64,000 bases of DNA from Paludibacteraceae bacterium (lineage in GTDB: Bacteria; Bacteroidota; Bacteroidia; Bacteroidales; Paludibacteraceae): the NCBI GenBank assembly GCA_024401495.1, contig JAKSKW010000006.1, positions 1 to 64,000 on the forward strand, read 5' to 3'. The translations under genes were made by a program, and so were the position numbers. This document shows, piece after piece, positions 1 to 8,491 of the stretch (positions are counted from its first letter, which is position 1; each line of letters opens with the position of its first letter). The notes under the pieces are model-generated. The model did no database searches. It saw only the letters and a list, made by a program, of their open reading frames with translations, and had not been told where the DNA came from.

Positions 1-56
1 CTAAATGCTAAATGCTAAATGCTAAATGCTAAATGCTAAATGCTAAATGCTAAATA
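1..56. repeat. Heptanucleotide tandem repeat (CTAAATG)n
   Basis: Seven perfect CTAAATG copies (1-49) are followed by one variant copy (50-56). The array touches the window edge, so its full length is unknown. It lies about 45 bp before the helicase start codon. Degenerate copies of the same unit, in reverse complement (AGCATTT), occur at 2923-2950 and 6223-6257, beside GTAGAGACG palindromes. Confidence 0.95.
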
Positions 57-100
57 CATATTTAATATAATAAAATGGCTAAGTAACAGTCAGAAAAATT

Positions 101-2899
101 ATGGCAATAGAAATTAACAAAGAGATGCAATTGGCTAAAAAGCTGATTGAGACAACCAATGAAAATGTTTTCCTAACAGGTAATGCCGGCACCGGTAAAA
201 CTACCTTTCTTAACTTGCTGAGAACGCAGACTGCCAAGCGTATGGTGGTGCTTGCCCCTACAGGTGTGGCTGCTATCAACGCTAAAGGACAGACGATCCA
301 TTCGTTTTTCCAACTACCATTTACACCGTTTCTGCCAGAATACAAGAAAGAGGAAGGACAGATCAAAAAAGAGAAGATCAATATCTTCCGCACTATCGAC
401 TTGCTTGTCATCGACGAGATCAGTATGGTGCGTGCAGACTTACTTGACGCCATCGATGATCGACTTAGGGAATACCGCCGACAGAGACATCTACCGTTTG
501 GCGGTGTACAATGTCTTTTCATCGGAGATTTACAGCAGTTGCCACCAGTGGTAAGAGACGAAGAGTGGGCTATTATGCAAAAGCACTACGCTACACCTTT
601 CTTCTTTAGCAGCAAGGCATTGCAACAGTCTTCGTACGTCACTATAGAATTAAAGAAGATCTACCGTCAGGCTGACGAGAAATTCATCGGCATATTGAAC
701 GAGGTGCGCAACAACCATCTCTCGATGGAGTCGCTCAACGAGTTGAACAAGCATTATTTGTCTGAATATGAGCCTAAAGAGGGAGAGATTTTCCTTACTA
801 CACACAACAGAATAGCTGACGCTTTCAACGAGAAGAAATTGAATGAATTGGAAGAGGTTTCCAATGTCTACGATGCAATAATAAAAGACAAATTCCCAGA
901 GGCCATGTATCCTGTGGAGCCGTCTCTTGAACTAAAGGTTGGCGCGCAGGTTATGTTTACCCGCAACAATAGGGAGGCGAACTACTATAACGGCAAAATC
1001 GGTATAATTACAGATCTTTCCGAGCATAAAATCACTGTTAAATGTAAGGAAGATGCTAATCCTATTGTGGCTGAACGTGAGACGTGGGAAAACACAGAGA
1101 TTCGAATCGACAAGGAGACAAAAGAGCAGCATGAGGATATAGTAGGAACATTCTCACAATTTCCACTTCGTCTTGCATGGGCTATCACAATCCACAAAAG
1201 TCAAGGTCTCACTTTCGACAGAGCCATTATCGACGCGATGTCTTCCTTCTCTCATGGACAGGTGTATGTGGCGTTGAGCCGATGCAAAAGTCTCGATGGA
1301 ATGGTGCTAAAATCACCAATCAAGTTGGAATCTATCATCACTGACCTAAATGTCACCCGTTATATGCAGTATGAAGGTGAACGCGCCTCCAATATCGAAG
1401 AGGTTATGCCTCAGCTCCAAAAGCGTTACATGGTCGTTCTTCTCAATGAGATGTTCGACTTCACCGACATGTGCAAGGTTTTCGAGAGAGTGTTCAGTAT
1501 GGCTCAGACAGGCAATCCATTGAACAAACTGATGCCAAAACTCTGCGATTTGGTGAGTTCGGAATTCTATTCAATGACCACAGATCTGATCGACGTCGCC
1601 AACAAGTTCAGAAACCAATATACATCTTTAGTCGACGCCGCAGCCGATATCTTTACAGATGAATTTCTACAAAAAAGAATCAGAGCAGCTGTGGGTTATT
1701 TCCTTGACAAACTTGCGGATATTGACATAGACATCTACAACGAAGATATTGAGATCGACAACCAATCAGTGCAAGACGCATACAACTCCCATACTGCTGA
1801 ATTCGTAAAGCTTGTTCGCATCAAGACGGCATTGCTTTCCGCCTTTAAGGAGCAACCATTCTCCACTACCGCCTTCCTAGAGGCACGTGCAAAAGCCACT
1901 TTGGATATAGAGATGGGTAAACTCGAACGTACTAAGGCAGACATGACTGTAGCCGGAGTCGACCCTGTGCTTCAATACCGTCTGATAGAATGGAGATCAG
2001 TCAAAGCCGACGGTGGTCCGCTTGCCTACGTGATGAGCATGAAAACCCTGCAGGAGATTGCCGCACGTCTGCCTAAAAGCACCGATGATATGAAAACGAT
2101 TCCTGGTCTTGGAAGCAAAAGAATCTCCAAATATGGCGATGAAATCGTCAATATTGTACGTAAATTCATTGCGGACAAGAGAGACGACAAGTTAACAGAC
2201 GAGGAAAAAGAGTTGATGACTAAAGCTTCGTCGAAGAAATCAAAATCATCAAGAGCACCGAAATCGTCTGAACCTGACACTTACCACAAGACTCTAAATC
2301 TCTTCAAAGAAGGCAAAACCACACAAGAGATTGCTGAGGAAAGATCGCTTACACTCAACACTATTGAAAACCACCTGACAAAGTTGGTTTACAACGGTGA
2401 GATCAAGGCAGAAGAGGTCCTCAAGACATCCCATCTCAATATGATTGACAAAGTATTGCAGAAAAAGACAGACATCTCTATTGAGGAGTTGCGTAAGGAG
2501 GTAGATGTAAGAGTCTCAATGCCTATAGTCGACATATACTACTACTGGAAAAGCAAAGAGAAAGATAAAAGTTTCGGCAACAGAATGTCGGCAAACGAAC
2601 GAAAAAATACAGCCAAGACACTCTATTCCGACAACATGCCAATTGCCGATATCGCAACACGTTTGAAAGAACCGCCTGCAGTTGTTGCCGACGACATCGC
2701 TCAGTTCGTGGAGAAAGGAATGATTAAAGAAGAAGATGTCTTGAAAGAGAGTGAGTACAAAAAATTGAAGAAGATTTTTGAAAAACTTCCGGAAGAGAAC
2801 CAGTTTGTCCGCATGACAGAATCCGTGCCTCTATCCTACTCTCGTGAAAAAGTTAAGATTGCTTGGAAGAAATTCCAAGAAGAAGAAAATAATCAGTAG
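101..2899 (+). CDS. PIF1/RecD-like helicase with HRDC and C-terminal helix-turn-helix domains
   Basis: A 932-residue superfamily 1 DNA helicase. The Walker A motif GNAGTGKTT is at about residues 27-35, Walker B IDEISMV at 104-110, and the GDLQQLPPV motif at 142-150. The C-terminal helicase motifs ITIHKSQGLTFD and QVYVALSRCKSLDG lie near residues 360-405. An HRDC-like domain with the hairpin segment PGLGSKRISKYG follows at about 630-695, and then two helix-turn-helix-like segments near 727-775 and 827-880. This order matches Bacteroidota helicases annotated as helix-turn-helix or HRDC helicases. ATP-driven unwinding in repair or recombination is inferred from the family; the substrate is unknown. 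The stop codon lies inside a GTAGAGACG palindrome. Confidence 0.9.
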   Translation: MAIEINKEMQLAKKLIETTNENVFLTGNAGTGKTTFLNLLRTQTAKRMVVLAPTGVAAINAKGQTIHSFFQLPFTPFLPEYKKEEGQIKKEKINIFRTIDLLVIDEISMVRADLLDAIDDRLREYRRQRHLPFGGVQCLFIGDLQQLPPVVRDEEWAIMQKHYATPFFFSSKALQQSSYVTIELKKIYRQADEKFIGILNEVRNNHLSMESLNELNKHYLSEYEPKEGEIFLTTHNRIADAFNEKKLNELEEVSNVYDAIIKDKFPEAMYPVEPSLELKVGAQVMFTRNNREANYYNGKIGIITDLSEHKITVKCKEDANPIVAERETWENTEIRIDKETKEQHEDIVGTFSQFPLRLAWAITIHKSQGLTFDRAIIDAMSSFSHGQVYVALSRCKSLDGMVLKSPIKLESIITDLNVTRYMQYEGERASNIEEVMPQLQKRYMVVLLNEMFDFTDMCKVFERVFSMAQTGNPLNKLMPKLCDLVSSEFYSMTTDLIDVANKFRNQYTSLVDAAADIFTDEFLQKRIRAAVGYFLDKLADIDIDIYNEDIEIDNQSVQDAYNSHTAEFVKLVRIKTALLSAFKEQPFSTTAFLEARAKATLDIEMGKLERTKADMTVAGVDPVLQYRLIEWRSVKADGGPLAYVMSMKTLQEIAARLPKSTDDMKTIPGLGSKRISKYGDEIVNIVRKFIADKRDDKLTDEEKELMTKASSKKSKSSRAPKSSEPDTYHKTLNLFKEGKTTQEIAEERSLTLNTIENHLTKLVYNGEIKAEEVLKTSHLNMIDKVLQKKTDISIEELRKEVDVRVSMPIVDIYYYWKSKEKDKSFGNRMSANERKNTAKTLYSDNMPIADIATRLKEPPAVVADDIAQFVEKGMIKEEDVLKESEYKKLKKIFEKLPEENQFVRMTESVPLSYSREKVKIAWKKFQEEENNQ

Positions 2900-2924
2900 A
2901 GACGGGGCATGTCCCCGTCTTTAC
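2896..2924. terminator. GTAGAGACG-family palindrome and likely terminator
   Basis: Eight-bp stem AGACGGGG/CCCCGTCT (2900-2907 and 2913-2920) with a 5-nt loop. The helicase TAG stop is part of its left arm. It sits between convergent genes (helicase and HAD hydrolase) and can serve both. On the right it runs directly into degenerate AGCATTT heptads. Confidence 0.6.
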
Positions 2925-2950
2925 AATTTAGCATTTAGATTTTAGTATTT
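2923..2950. repeat. Degenerate heptanucleotide repeat abutting a palindrome
   Basis: Four period-7 units can be read: ACAATTT, AGCATTT, AGATTTT, AGTATTT. They overlap the 3' end of the HAD gene and supply its last codons and stop. The unit is the reverse complement of the CTAAATG array at 1-56. Confidence 0.6.
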
Positions 2951-3587
2951 CATCTAGCATTTTCATCGTCTCATCAGTATTTGCGATCACAATGCTATCC
3001 CATCCATATTTGTTTGCCATATTCACATTATCCTGGCTATCATCGAAAAAGATGATATCCTTGCCGCTGAATCCAAATTTATCTTGAATGCTCTGCCCCA
3101 CCGCCTCAAAAATTCGTGGTTCAGGCTTTTTCATGTGAAGTTCATGAGAAAGATAAAGTGCATCGAAATAGTCATAGATATCACGTCCTGTCACCTGACG
3201 GAAATGATTCTCCTTCACGTTATCAATATGCGGCTGATTGACGTTGCTGAGCATACACACCGTCTTCCCATATTCATGACGAAGGCGATATATCATATTT
3301 AGCAAGTCAACAGGAGTCTCACCAATCATCGAATTCCACGCGTCGACGACATCCTTTCCTGAAATCTGTTTGCTCGACAAAGCAACCAATTCATCGCAGA
3401 ATTTCTCCACAGAAATCAAGCCATACTCCAAGGCTCCGAAAGGACCATTCTGCGAACAGTTTCCAATCATCGCAGCCGCATCCTCTATTCCGAGCATACG
3501 GAAATTCTCTATACACTCCTTGCGATAAAGGCTCACAAGCACCATTCCGAGGTCGAAAACAAAGACCTTATGATCTGATATATTCAT
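2928..3587 (-). CDS. HAD-family hydrolase (YihX-like phosphatase)
   Basis: About 219 residues from the internal ATG at 3587. A longer reading frame reaches 3659, but its extra 24 residues do not resemble a HAD start, whereas MNISDHKVFVFDLG does. Motif I is FDLGMVLV with nucleophile Asp12. The usual second Asp of DxD is Gly, as in YihX-type sugar-phosphate phosphatases. Motif II is MLSNVN (Ser114), motif III the Lys in KKPEPRIF (about 153), and motif IV FFDDSQDN (Asp182, Asp183). Predicted cytosolic phosphatase of small phosphorylated metabolites; substrate unknown. The C-terminus is encoded by heptanucleotide-repeat-like DNA. Confidence 0.85.
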   Translation of the reverse strand: MNISDHKVFVFDLGMVLVSLYRKECIENFRMLGIEDAAAMIGNCSQNGPFGALEYGLISVEKFCDELVALSSKQISGKDVVDAWNSMIGETPVDLLNMIYRLRHEYGKTVCMLSNVNQPHIDNVKENHFRQVTGRDIYDYFDALYLSHELHMKKPEPRIFEAVGQSIQDKFGFSGKDIIFFDDSQDNVNMANKYGWDSIVIANTDETMKMLDEILKSKC

Positions 3588-3600
3588 AGATTTATTTTTA

Positions 3601-3736
3601 AACGTAAAATTTTCGGAATATTTCCCGTAAAATTTAGGAGATAATAAATTAGTTGTCAAAATGGAATTGCAAAAGGACCCGCATTTTGGAGCAACACTAA
3701 TAAATTTTACGAATCATTTTACGGTAATTTTACGTT
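3601..3736. repeat. Large imperfect inverted repeat rich in CGTAAAATT boxes
   Basis: The arms at 3601-3636 and 3701-3736 match in reverse complement at about three quarters of positions. Both begin AACGTAAAATT and end GTAAAATTTA. About 64 nt lie between them, including a second inverted pair (GTTGTCAAAATG at 3652-3663 against the complement of CATTTTGGAGCAAC at 3682-3695). It occupies the divergent HAD/ychF intergenic region. It could be a MITE or a set of operator sites; neither is proven. Confidence 0.45.
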
Positions 3737-3789
3737 ATAGTTCAAACTCTTTTTCAAATACCTCGCAAATTTATAATTAACTCCACATT

Positions 3790-3819
3790 TTCGCAAATCG
3801 ACAATTTTGATTACTTTTG
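3790..3819 (+). promoter_or_regulatory. Bacteroidota-type promoter for ychF
   Basis: The -7 box TACTTTTG (TAnnTTTG) is at 3812-3819, with a weaker TTCG-like -33 box ending near 3793. The spacing is about 18-19 nt. The ychF start codon lies 39 nt further on. Confidence 0.5.
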
Positions 3820-3857
3820 TGAAAAATTTCGTAAAAAACTAAAAAGATTATATAAAA

Positions 3858-4958
3858 ATGGCACTTCAATGCGGTATTGTCGGCTTGCCAAACGTAGGCA
3901 AATCGACACTTTTCAACTGCTTGTCGAACGCAAAGGCGCAGGCAGCAAACTTTCCATTCTGTACTATCGAACCTAACGTCGGCGTCATTACTGTGCCAGA
4001 TGATCGTTTGGTGACTTTGGAAAACCTTGTTCACCCACAGCGTGTAGTCCCTACAACTGTTGAGATCGTGGATATCGCCGGATTGGTAAAGGGAGCAAGC
4101 AAGGGAGAAGGACTTGGCAACAAGTTTTTGGCAAACATCCGTGAGACAGACGCCATTCTACACGTATTGCGTTGCTTCGACAATGAGAATGTGACTCACG
4201 TCGACGGAAGTGTGAATCCAGTGCGTGATAAAGAGATTATCGACACAGAGCTACAGCTAAAGGACCTTGAGACAGTAGAGAGCCGTTTGACAAAGCTTAA
4301 GAAGCAGGCACAGACAGGTGGCGACAAGGCAGCCAAGGCAACATGTGATGTGCTTGAGAAATATAGAGCCACATTGCTTGAGGGAAAATCAGCAAGAGCA
4401 ACAGAACTTACTAAAGAGGAGAAGGAGTTGGTAAAAGACCTATATCTTCTAACAACAAAGCCAGTCATGTATGTCTGCAACGTCGACGAGGCAAGTGCAG
4501 TGACAGGAAACAAGTATACAGAGGCTGTTAAGGAGGCAATCAAGGACGAGAACGCAGAGATGCTTATCGTAGCAGCAGCGACTGAGGCTGATATCAACGA
4601 GCTTGAGACATTCGAGGAGCGACAGGAGTTCCTTGAGGCCGCAGGATTGAAAGAGTCTGGCGTTGTACGTTTGATCAAGTCGGCATACAAGCTTTTGGAC
4701 CTACAGACATACTTCACTGCCGGAGTACAGGAGGTAAGAGCATGGACATTCATCCGTGGATCAAAGGCTCCACAGTGTGCAGGAATCATCCACTCAGATT
4801 TCGAGAAGGGATTCATCCGTGCTGAGGTTATCAAATACGACGATTTCGTAGCGCTAGGAAGCGAGGCAGCATGTCGTGAGGCAGGTAAGATTTCAATCGA
4901 AGGAAAAGAATACGTTTGCCAGGACGGTGATTTGATGCATTTCAGATTCAACGTATAA
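3858..4958 (+). CDS. ychF: Redox-regulated ATPase YchF (OLA1 family)
   Basis: 366 residues, the usual length for the family. It begins [20 protein letters not shown], with the P-loop at residues 9-17. The effector region [10 protein letters not shown] is near 33-42, switch [18 protein letters not shown] near 73-90, and NVDE at 208-211 occupies the position that gives OLA1/YchF proteins ATP rather than GTP preference. A TGS domain occupies the last 85 residues and ends MHFRFNV. Known members bind ribosomes and take part in translation and oxidative stress responses. It appears monocistronic, with a promoter upstream and a hairpin immediately downstream. Confidence 0.97.
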   Translation: MALQCGIVGLPNVGKSTLFNCLSNAKAQAANFPFCTIEPNVGVITVPDDRLVTLENLVHPQRVVPTTVEIVDIAGLVKGASKGEGLGNKFLANIRETDAILHVLRCFDNENVTHVDGSVNPVRDKEIIDTELQLKDLETVESRLTKLKKQAQTGGDKAAKATCDVLEKYRATLLEGKSARATELTKEEKELVKDLYLLTTKPVMYVCNVDEASAVTGNKYTEAVKEAIKDENAEMLIVAAATEADINELETFEERQEFLEAAGLKESGVVRLIKSAYKLLDLQTYFTAGVQEVRAWTFIRGSKAPQCAGIIHSDFEKGFIRAEVIKYDDFVALGSEAACREAGKISIEGKEYVCQDGDLMHFRFNV

Positions 4959-4964
4959 TCAAGT

Positions 4965-4988
4965 AGAGACGTGGTGTGCCACGTCTCT
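4965..4988 (+). terminator. GTAGAGACG-family hairpin after ychF
   Basis: Perfect 10-bp stem AGAGACGTGG/CCACGTCTCT with a TGTG loop, six bases after the ychF stop codon. There is no strong T-run, so termination is likely but not certain. It belongs to the dispersed GTAGAGACG palindrome family. Confidence 0.55.
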
Positions 4989-5043
4989 CTAACAAAATAC
5001 ACGTCTATACTGCAAAATAAAATTTACAAAAGAAGAGAAAAAA

Positions 5044-5075
5044 TTTGGTTTTGAAACAAATATTCCCTACTTTTG
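5044..5075 (+). promoter_or_regulatory. Promoter for the tRNA gene
   Basis: The -33 box TTTG (5044-5047) and -7 box TACTTTTG (5068-5075) are separated by 20 nt, the Bacteroidota consensus layout. Transcription would start near 5081, about 33 nt before the mature tRNA. Confidence 0.65.
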
Positions 5076-5113
5076 CACACGATTTCAAAAACCGACTTTC
5101 ATTAGTCAGTTTC

Positions 5114-5187
5114 GGGCCTATAGCTCAGTTGGTTAGAGCAACGGACTCATAACCCGTGGGTCACTGGTTCAAGCCCAGTTGGGCCCA
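5114..5187 (+). tRNA. tRNA with CAT anticodon (elongator Met or lysidine-type Ile2)
   Basis: Cloverleaf read by eye. The acceptor is GGGCCTA (5114-5120) with TGGGCCC (5180-5186). The anticodon loop CTCATAA has CAT at 5148-5150. The T arm is ACTGG/CCAGT (5163-5167 and 5175-5179) with loop TTCAAGC, and the discriminator is A5187. CCA is not encoded. The anticodon stem ACGGA/CCCGT has an A-C mismatch next to the loop. A CAT anticodon cannot separate Met from Ile2. The loop and flanks (GACTCATAA, TTCAAGC) recall Ile2 of other bacteria, but I do not decide. The start codon and strand are clear from the upstream promoter and downstream terminator. Confidence 0.93.
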
Positions 5188-5201
5188 CCCACGAATCAAA
5201 G

Positions 5202-5230
5202 GAGACGCAAGCAATTGCGTCTCTTTTTTT
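5202..5230 (+). terminator. Rho-independent terminator of the tRNA
   Basis: Perfect 9-bp stem GAGACGCAA/TTGCGTCTC (5202-5210 and 5215-5223) with a GCAA tetraloop, followed by a seven-T run. Confidence 0.9.
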
Positions 5231-5342
5231 ATTTATATTTCGACATTTCTGCTGAAAAAACATGTTTAATACAACAAAGTAAGATATTAAGTCTTTCAAT
5301 GTTTAAAAAATGTTAGAAAACGAGGATTTTCTAGTTTGATTG

Positions 5343-5374
5343 CTTGCTATAAGGGCAAAAGACTATTATATTTG
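5343..5374 (+). promoter_or_regulatory. Promoter for the DUF1573 gene
   Basis: The -7 box TATATTTG is at 5367-5374 and a CTTG -33 box at 5343-5346, with 20-nt spacing. The start codon at 5421 gives a leader of roughly 40 nt. Confidence 0.6.
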
Positions 5375-5420
5375 CAGAAAAGAACAACAAAGGGTATTAA
5401 CATTTTAATGTAATAGGACA

Positions 5421-5816
5421 ATGAAAAGATTGATTATTACTTTATGCACAGCTTTGATGGCGGCTGTTTCATTCGCTGCTGCTGGTGTAAAGTTCGATGA
5501 AATAGTACACAACTTTGGCACATTTGATGAGTCAAAAGGCAAGGTGACTTGCGAGTTCAAGTTCACTAACACAGGTGATTCGCCATTGGTACTACAGGAA
5601 GTTAAAGCAAGCTGCGGATGCACAACTCCAGAGTGGACAAAGACTCCAGTTGCTCCAGGAAAGACAGGTGTTGTTAAGGCTACTTACAACGCTACAGGTC
5701 GTCCAGGTGCATTCAACAAGACTATCACAGTAAAGTCTAACGCTGGCGAGACTAAACTTACTATCAAGGGTGAGGTTTCTAACGGAAAGAAAGCTCCAGC
5801 AGGAGAGGACTTATAA
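5421..5816 (+). CDS. DUF1573 secreted protein
   Basis: 131 residues. A signal peptide (MKRLIITLCTALMAAVSFAA, cleavage near 20) precedes one DUF1573 domain, an immunoglobulin-like beta sandwich common in Bacteroidota. The typical core is visible as FDEIVHNFGTFDESKGKVTCEFKFTN and, later, ASCGCTTPEWTKTPVAPGKTG, with the CGC motif near residues 65-67. Periplasmic or surface location is expected. No enzymatic role is known for the domain. It is transcribed alone, between its own promoter and terminator. Confidence 0.9.
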   Translation: MKRLIITLCTALMAAVSFAAAGVKFDEIVHNFGTFDESKGKVTCEFKFTNTGDSPLVLQEVKASCGCTTPEWTKTPVAPGKTGVVKATYNATGRPGAFNKTITVKSNAGETKLTIKGEVSNGKKAPAGEDL

Positions 5817-5842
5817 GAGTTTGTATATAACGAATTAAACAG

Positions 5843-5877
5843 AGTGGATTCATGATTGTTCATGAATCCACTTTTTT
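5843..5877 (+). terminator. Strong rho-independent terminator
   Basis: Perfect 13-bp stem AGTGGATTCATGA/TCATGAATCCACT (5843-5855 and 5860-5872) with loop TTGT, then a T-run to 5877. It ends the DUF1573 transcript. Confidence 0.92.
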
Positions 5878-5915
5878 GTCAATCATGAGGATTTTAAGGG
5901 CTTAAAATATTAAAA

Positions 5916-6046
5916 GGAGATTATATAGTAGTTGTCCAAAATGAGGATTGTTAAGGGCGGAACGCCCTAACTCCCTCCCTCAACGCGAGCCCGTAGGGCG
6001 AGCGTATTAAGGAAAAGCGTGTTTGGACAACTCGTATATAATTACC
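5916..6046. mobile_element. MITE-like element, copy 1 (131 bp)
   Basis: Terminal inverted repeats of about 25 bp, of the form GG-nATTATATAnnAGTTGTCCAAA, face inward at both ends. The interior carries the hairpin GGGCGGAACGCCC and the segment GCGAGCCCGTAGGGCGAGCG. A copy of identical length and about 85% identity lies at 16885-17015. It has no coding capacity, as expected of a non-autonomous element. The rest of the 5817-6257 gap holds one terminator at each end and otherwise AT-rich sequence in which I see nothing. Confidence 0.75.
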
Positions 6047-6192
6047 TATTAAAATAGATGTTTACACGCTATATAAAACAAATTACGATTACTTTGAATA
6101 AATTAGGAATCAAATAGTATCTACCACATTGAAAGTAAAAGGATGCATAGTATTGATGGATGCCCATTTCTTTTTTATTGATTATAATCAAT

Positions 6193-6222
6193 AAAAAAGA
6201 GACGTCGCAATGCGGCGTCTCT
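6193..6222 (-). terminator. GTAGAGACG-family palindrome, terminator of the M3 peptidase gene
   Basis: Stem AGAGACGTCGC with its complement (6198-6222, one G-T pair). On the minus strand the hairpin is followed by six Ts (complement of 6193-6198), so it ends the peptidase transcript. Five period-7 heptads lie immediately upstream of it in transcript order. Confidence 0.75.
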
Positions 6223-6257
6223 ACAATTCTGCATTCAGCATTTATAATTTAGCATTT
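6223..6257. repeat. Degenerate heptanucleotide array abutting a palindrome
   Basis: Five period-7 units: ACAATTC, TGCATTC, AGCATTT, ATAATTT, AGCATTT. They fill exactly the space between the palindrome and the stop codon of the M3 peptidase gene. Confidence 0.65.
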
Positions 6258-8366
6258 TTACTTCACTCCGTTTCTCTTCAATAGAGCATCAATTGTTGGC
6301 TCCTGACCACGGAATCGCTTGTAAAGCGTCATTGGATGCTCACTACCACCCTTCTCCAACACTTCACGACGGAATCTCTCCGCTGTCTGCTGATTGAAGA
6401 TTCCTTCTGCCTGGAATGCCGCAAACGCATCTGCGTCGAGCACTTCTGCCCACTTGTAACCGTAATAGCCGGCAGAATAACCTCCTGAGAAGATATGTGT
6501 GAAATTGGCACTCATTAGCGACGACGGAACTGAATTCAACAATTGAGTCTTTGCCCATGCCTGCTCCTCAAACTGCTTGACATCTCCTGTGTATGGAGTC
6601 TCAAGTGTATGCCATGCCATATCAAGATAACCAAATGATAGCTGACGCAATGTGAAGTAGCCAGTGTTGAAATTAGCAGCTTTACGGATCTTCTCAATCA
6701 ACTCAGCTGGGATCTTCTCTCCTGTCTTATAATGCTTGGCAAACGAATCAAGATACTCCTTCTCAAGAGCCCAGTTTTCCATCAATTGTGATGGCAACTC
6801 CACGAAATCTCTATACACATTTGTGCCCGACAACGATGCGAAACGTGATTTAGCCACCATTCCGTGGATTGAGTGTCCAAACTCATGAAGGAATGTTGTT
6901 AGCTCATCGAATGTAAGTAGAGATGGCTCATTTTCTGTCGGACGTGAGAAATTCATCACAATGGAAATGTGTGGACGGGAATCAGTACCATCTTTCTCAA
7001 TCCACTGTGGCTTAAACTCTGTCATCCAGGCTCCACCACTCTTTCCTTCACGTGGATGGAAATCTGTGTAAAGCACAGCAAGGTATTTGCCGTCCTTGTC
7101 GATAACGTCGAATGCCTCAACCTCTGGGTGGTAAACCTCAATCTTATCGTTCTTCACAAACTGCAATCCATACAATCGCGTCGCAAGGCCAAACACTCCT
7201 TTCTTAACATTTTCAAGCTCAAGGTATGGTTTGATCAACTCGTCGTTGATAGCATACTCCTTCTCACGCAGTTTCTCTGAGTAATAGCTCCAATCCCATG
7301 GCTGGAAATCTGTCTTTGCAACAGGATTCGAATATGAAGCAGCGAAATCCTTCACAGCCTCAACCTCCTTCAATGCAGTTGGCTTATAAGCGGCAAGAAG
7401 TTCATCCAACAAATTATAGACATTCTCCTTCTTCTCCGCCATACGATGACGCAAGATCTTGTCGACATGGCACTTGTAGCCAAGCAAATTTGCTATTTTA
7501 AGGCGTGTCTCAGTGATTTTTCTTAGCACTTCAACATTACTGCTTTCTCCAGATGTAGAACGTGAATTATACGCCAAATAAATAGTCTTTCTCAACTCAC
7601 GATTGTCAGCATATTTCATGAATGGCACATATGACGGTGCTTTCAAAGTAAAGACATATCCTTCGAAGCTTTCCTTTTTAGCCTCTTCCTTAGCTGCATC
7701 AAGGATTGCCTGTGGAAGACCAGTCAACTGTGATGCGTCAGCAACCTTTAGTTTATATTCATTTGTCGACTTCAACACATTCTGCTGGAATTGCAATGTA
7801 AGCGATGAAAGCTGCTTGCTAAGTTCAGAAAACTCCTTCTGCTTATCGGCAGGAAGTGTAGCTCCCATATTCTCGAAAGACTCGTATGTATCTTCAAGTA
7901 GTTTCTTCTCCTCAATAGAAAGATTAAGTGTTTCTTTCTTATCATAAATTGCTTTCACACGAGCGAAAAGAGTGGCATCCTGATAGATGACGTTGGTATG
8001 TTCAGTCTCCTCTGGAGAAATCTCACCAGCAATATTGTCCAATTCATCGTTTGTTTCTGCGCTCAACAAGTTATAGAAACAGTATTGGATATTTGAAAGC
8101 ATATCGCCAGACGCCTCCAAAGCCACAATTGTATTTTCAAAAGTGGGAGCCTCAGGATTATTCTTAATCTTCTCAATCTCCTTGTTATGCTCCTTCATAG
8201 CGAGACGCATAGCCTGTAGATATTCAGATGCTGGATATTGAGAAAACCTTAAAGTATTATGTGGAGTGTCGAACACCGTCCACTTCTTGATCAATTCATT
8301 TTCATTAACTTGTGCTGTCATAACAAACCAGTTTAATAATAATATAATGCTAAGTAAATTCTTCAT
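6258..8366 (-). CDS. M3-family zinc metallopeptidase (peptidyl-dipeptidase Dcp / oligopeptidase A type)
   Basis: 702 residues, normal for M3 enzymes. A signal peptide with a leucine-rich core (MKNLLSIILLLNWFVMTAQV) points to export. The zinc motif HEFGH is at residues 494-498, followed by a conserved Glu in the FVELPSQLMENW segment. The C-terminal SGGYSAGYYGYKWAEVLDADAF segment is typical of Dcp/OpdA. It should cleave short peptides in the periplasm, probably releasing dipeptides. No promoter was recognised upstream. The neighbouring carboxylase operon is separated by a GTAGAGACG palindrome at 8412-8431, suggesting separate transcription. Confidence 0.93.
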   Translation of the reverse strand: MKNLLSIILLLNWFVMTAQVNENELIKKWTVFDTPHNTLRFSQYPASEYLQAMRLAMKEHNKEIEKIKNNPEAPTFENTIVALEASGDMLSNIQYCFYNLLSAETNDELDNIAGEISPEETEHTNVIYQDATLFARVKAIYDKKETLNLSIEEKKLLEDTYESFENMGATLPADKQKEFSELSKQLSSLTLQFQQNVLKSTNEYKLKVADASQLTGLPQAILDAAKEEAKKESFEGYVFTLKAPSYVPFMKYADNRELRKTIYLAYNSRSTSGESSNVEVLRKITETRLKIANLLGYKCHVDKILRHRMAEKKENVYNLLDELLAAYKPTALKEVEAVKDFAASYSNPVAKTDFQPWDWSYYSEKLREKEYAINDELIKPYLELENVKKGVFGLATRLYGLQFVKNDKIEVYHPEVEAFDVIDKDGKYLAVLYTDFHPREGKSGGAWMTEFKPQWIEKDGTDSRPHISIVMNFSRPTENEPSLLTFDELTTFLHEFGHSIHGMVAKSRFASLSGTNVYRDFVELPSQLMENWALEKEYLDSFAKHYKTGEKIPAELIEKIRKAANFNTGYFTLRQLSFGYLDMAWHTLETPYTGDVKQFEEQAWAKTQLLNSVPSSLMSANFTHIFSGGYSAGYYGYKWAEVLDADAFAAFQAEGIFNQQTAERFRREVLEKGGSEHPMTLYKRFRGQEPTIDALLKRNGVK

Positions 8367-8407
8367 AGAGATTCATTTTTATTTTCCTGCAAAAGAGTCA
8401 TTTATCC

Positions 8408-8437
8408 GTAAAGACGGGGCATGCCCCGTCTCTACAA
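8408..8437. terminator. GTAGAGACG-family palindrome
   Basis: The perfect 20-bp palindrome AGACGGGGCATGCCCCGTCT (8412-8431) is flanked by GTA and CTAC. It is almost identical to the copy at 58861-58887. It lies between the carboxylase operon and the M3 peptidase and may end the former. There is no T-run on either side. Confidence 0.55.
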
Positions 8438-8491
8438 GGATCATATTACACCTGCCGGTTTATATAAATGTCGCAATATGACATATCATAT

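Noticed and set aside
75..86. Mini-ORF ATG GCT AAG TAA just upstream of the helicase
   Set aside because: Three codons, no supporting leader-peptide features; most likely chance.
3588..3659. Longer N-terminus for the HAD hydrolase
   Set aside because: The extra residues do not belong to the fold, and the region forms part of an inverted repeat.
4196..5002. 268-residue reading frame antisense to ychF
   Set aside because: It lies wholly over ychF, has low-complexity Ser-rich sequence typical of antisense frames and no homology signal.
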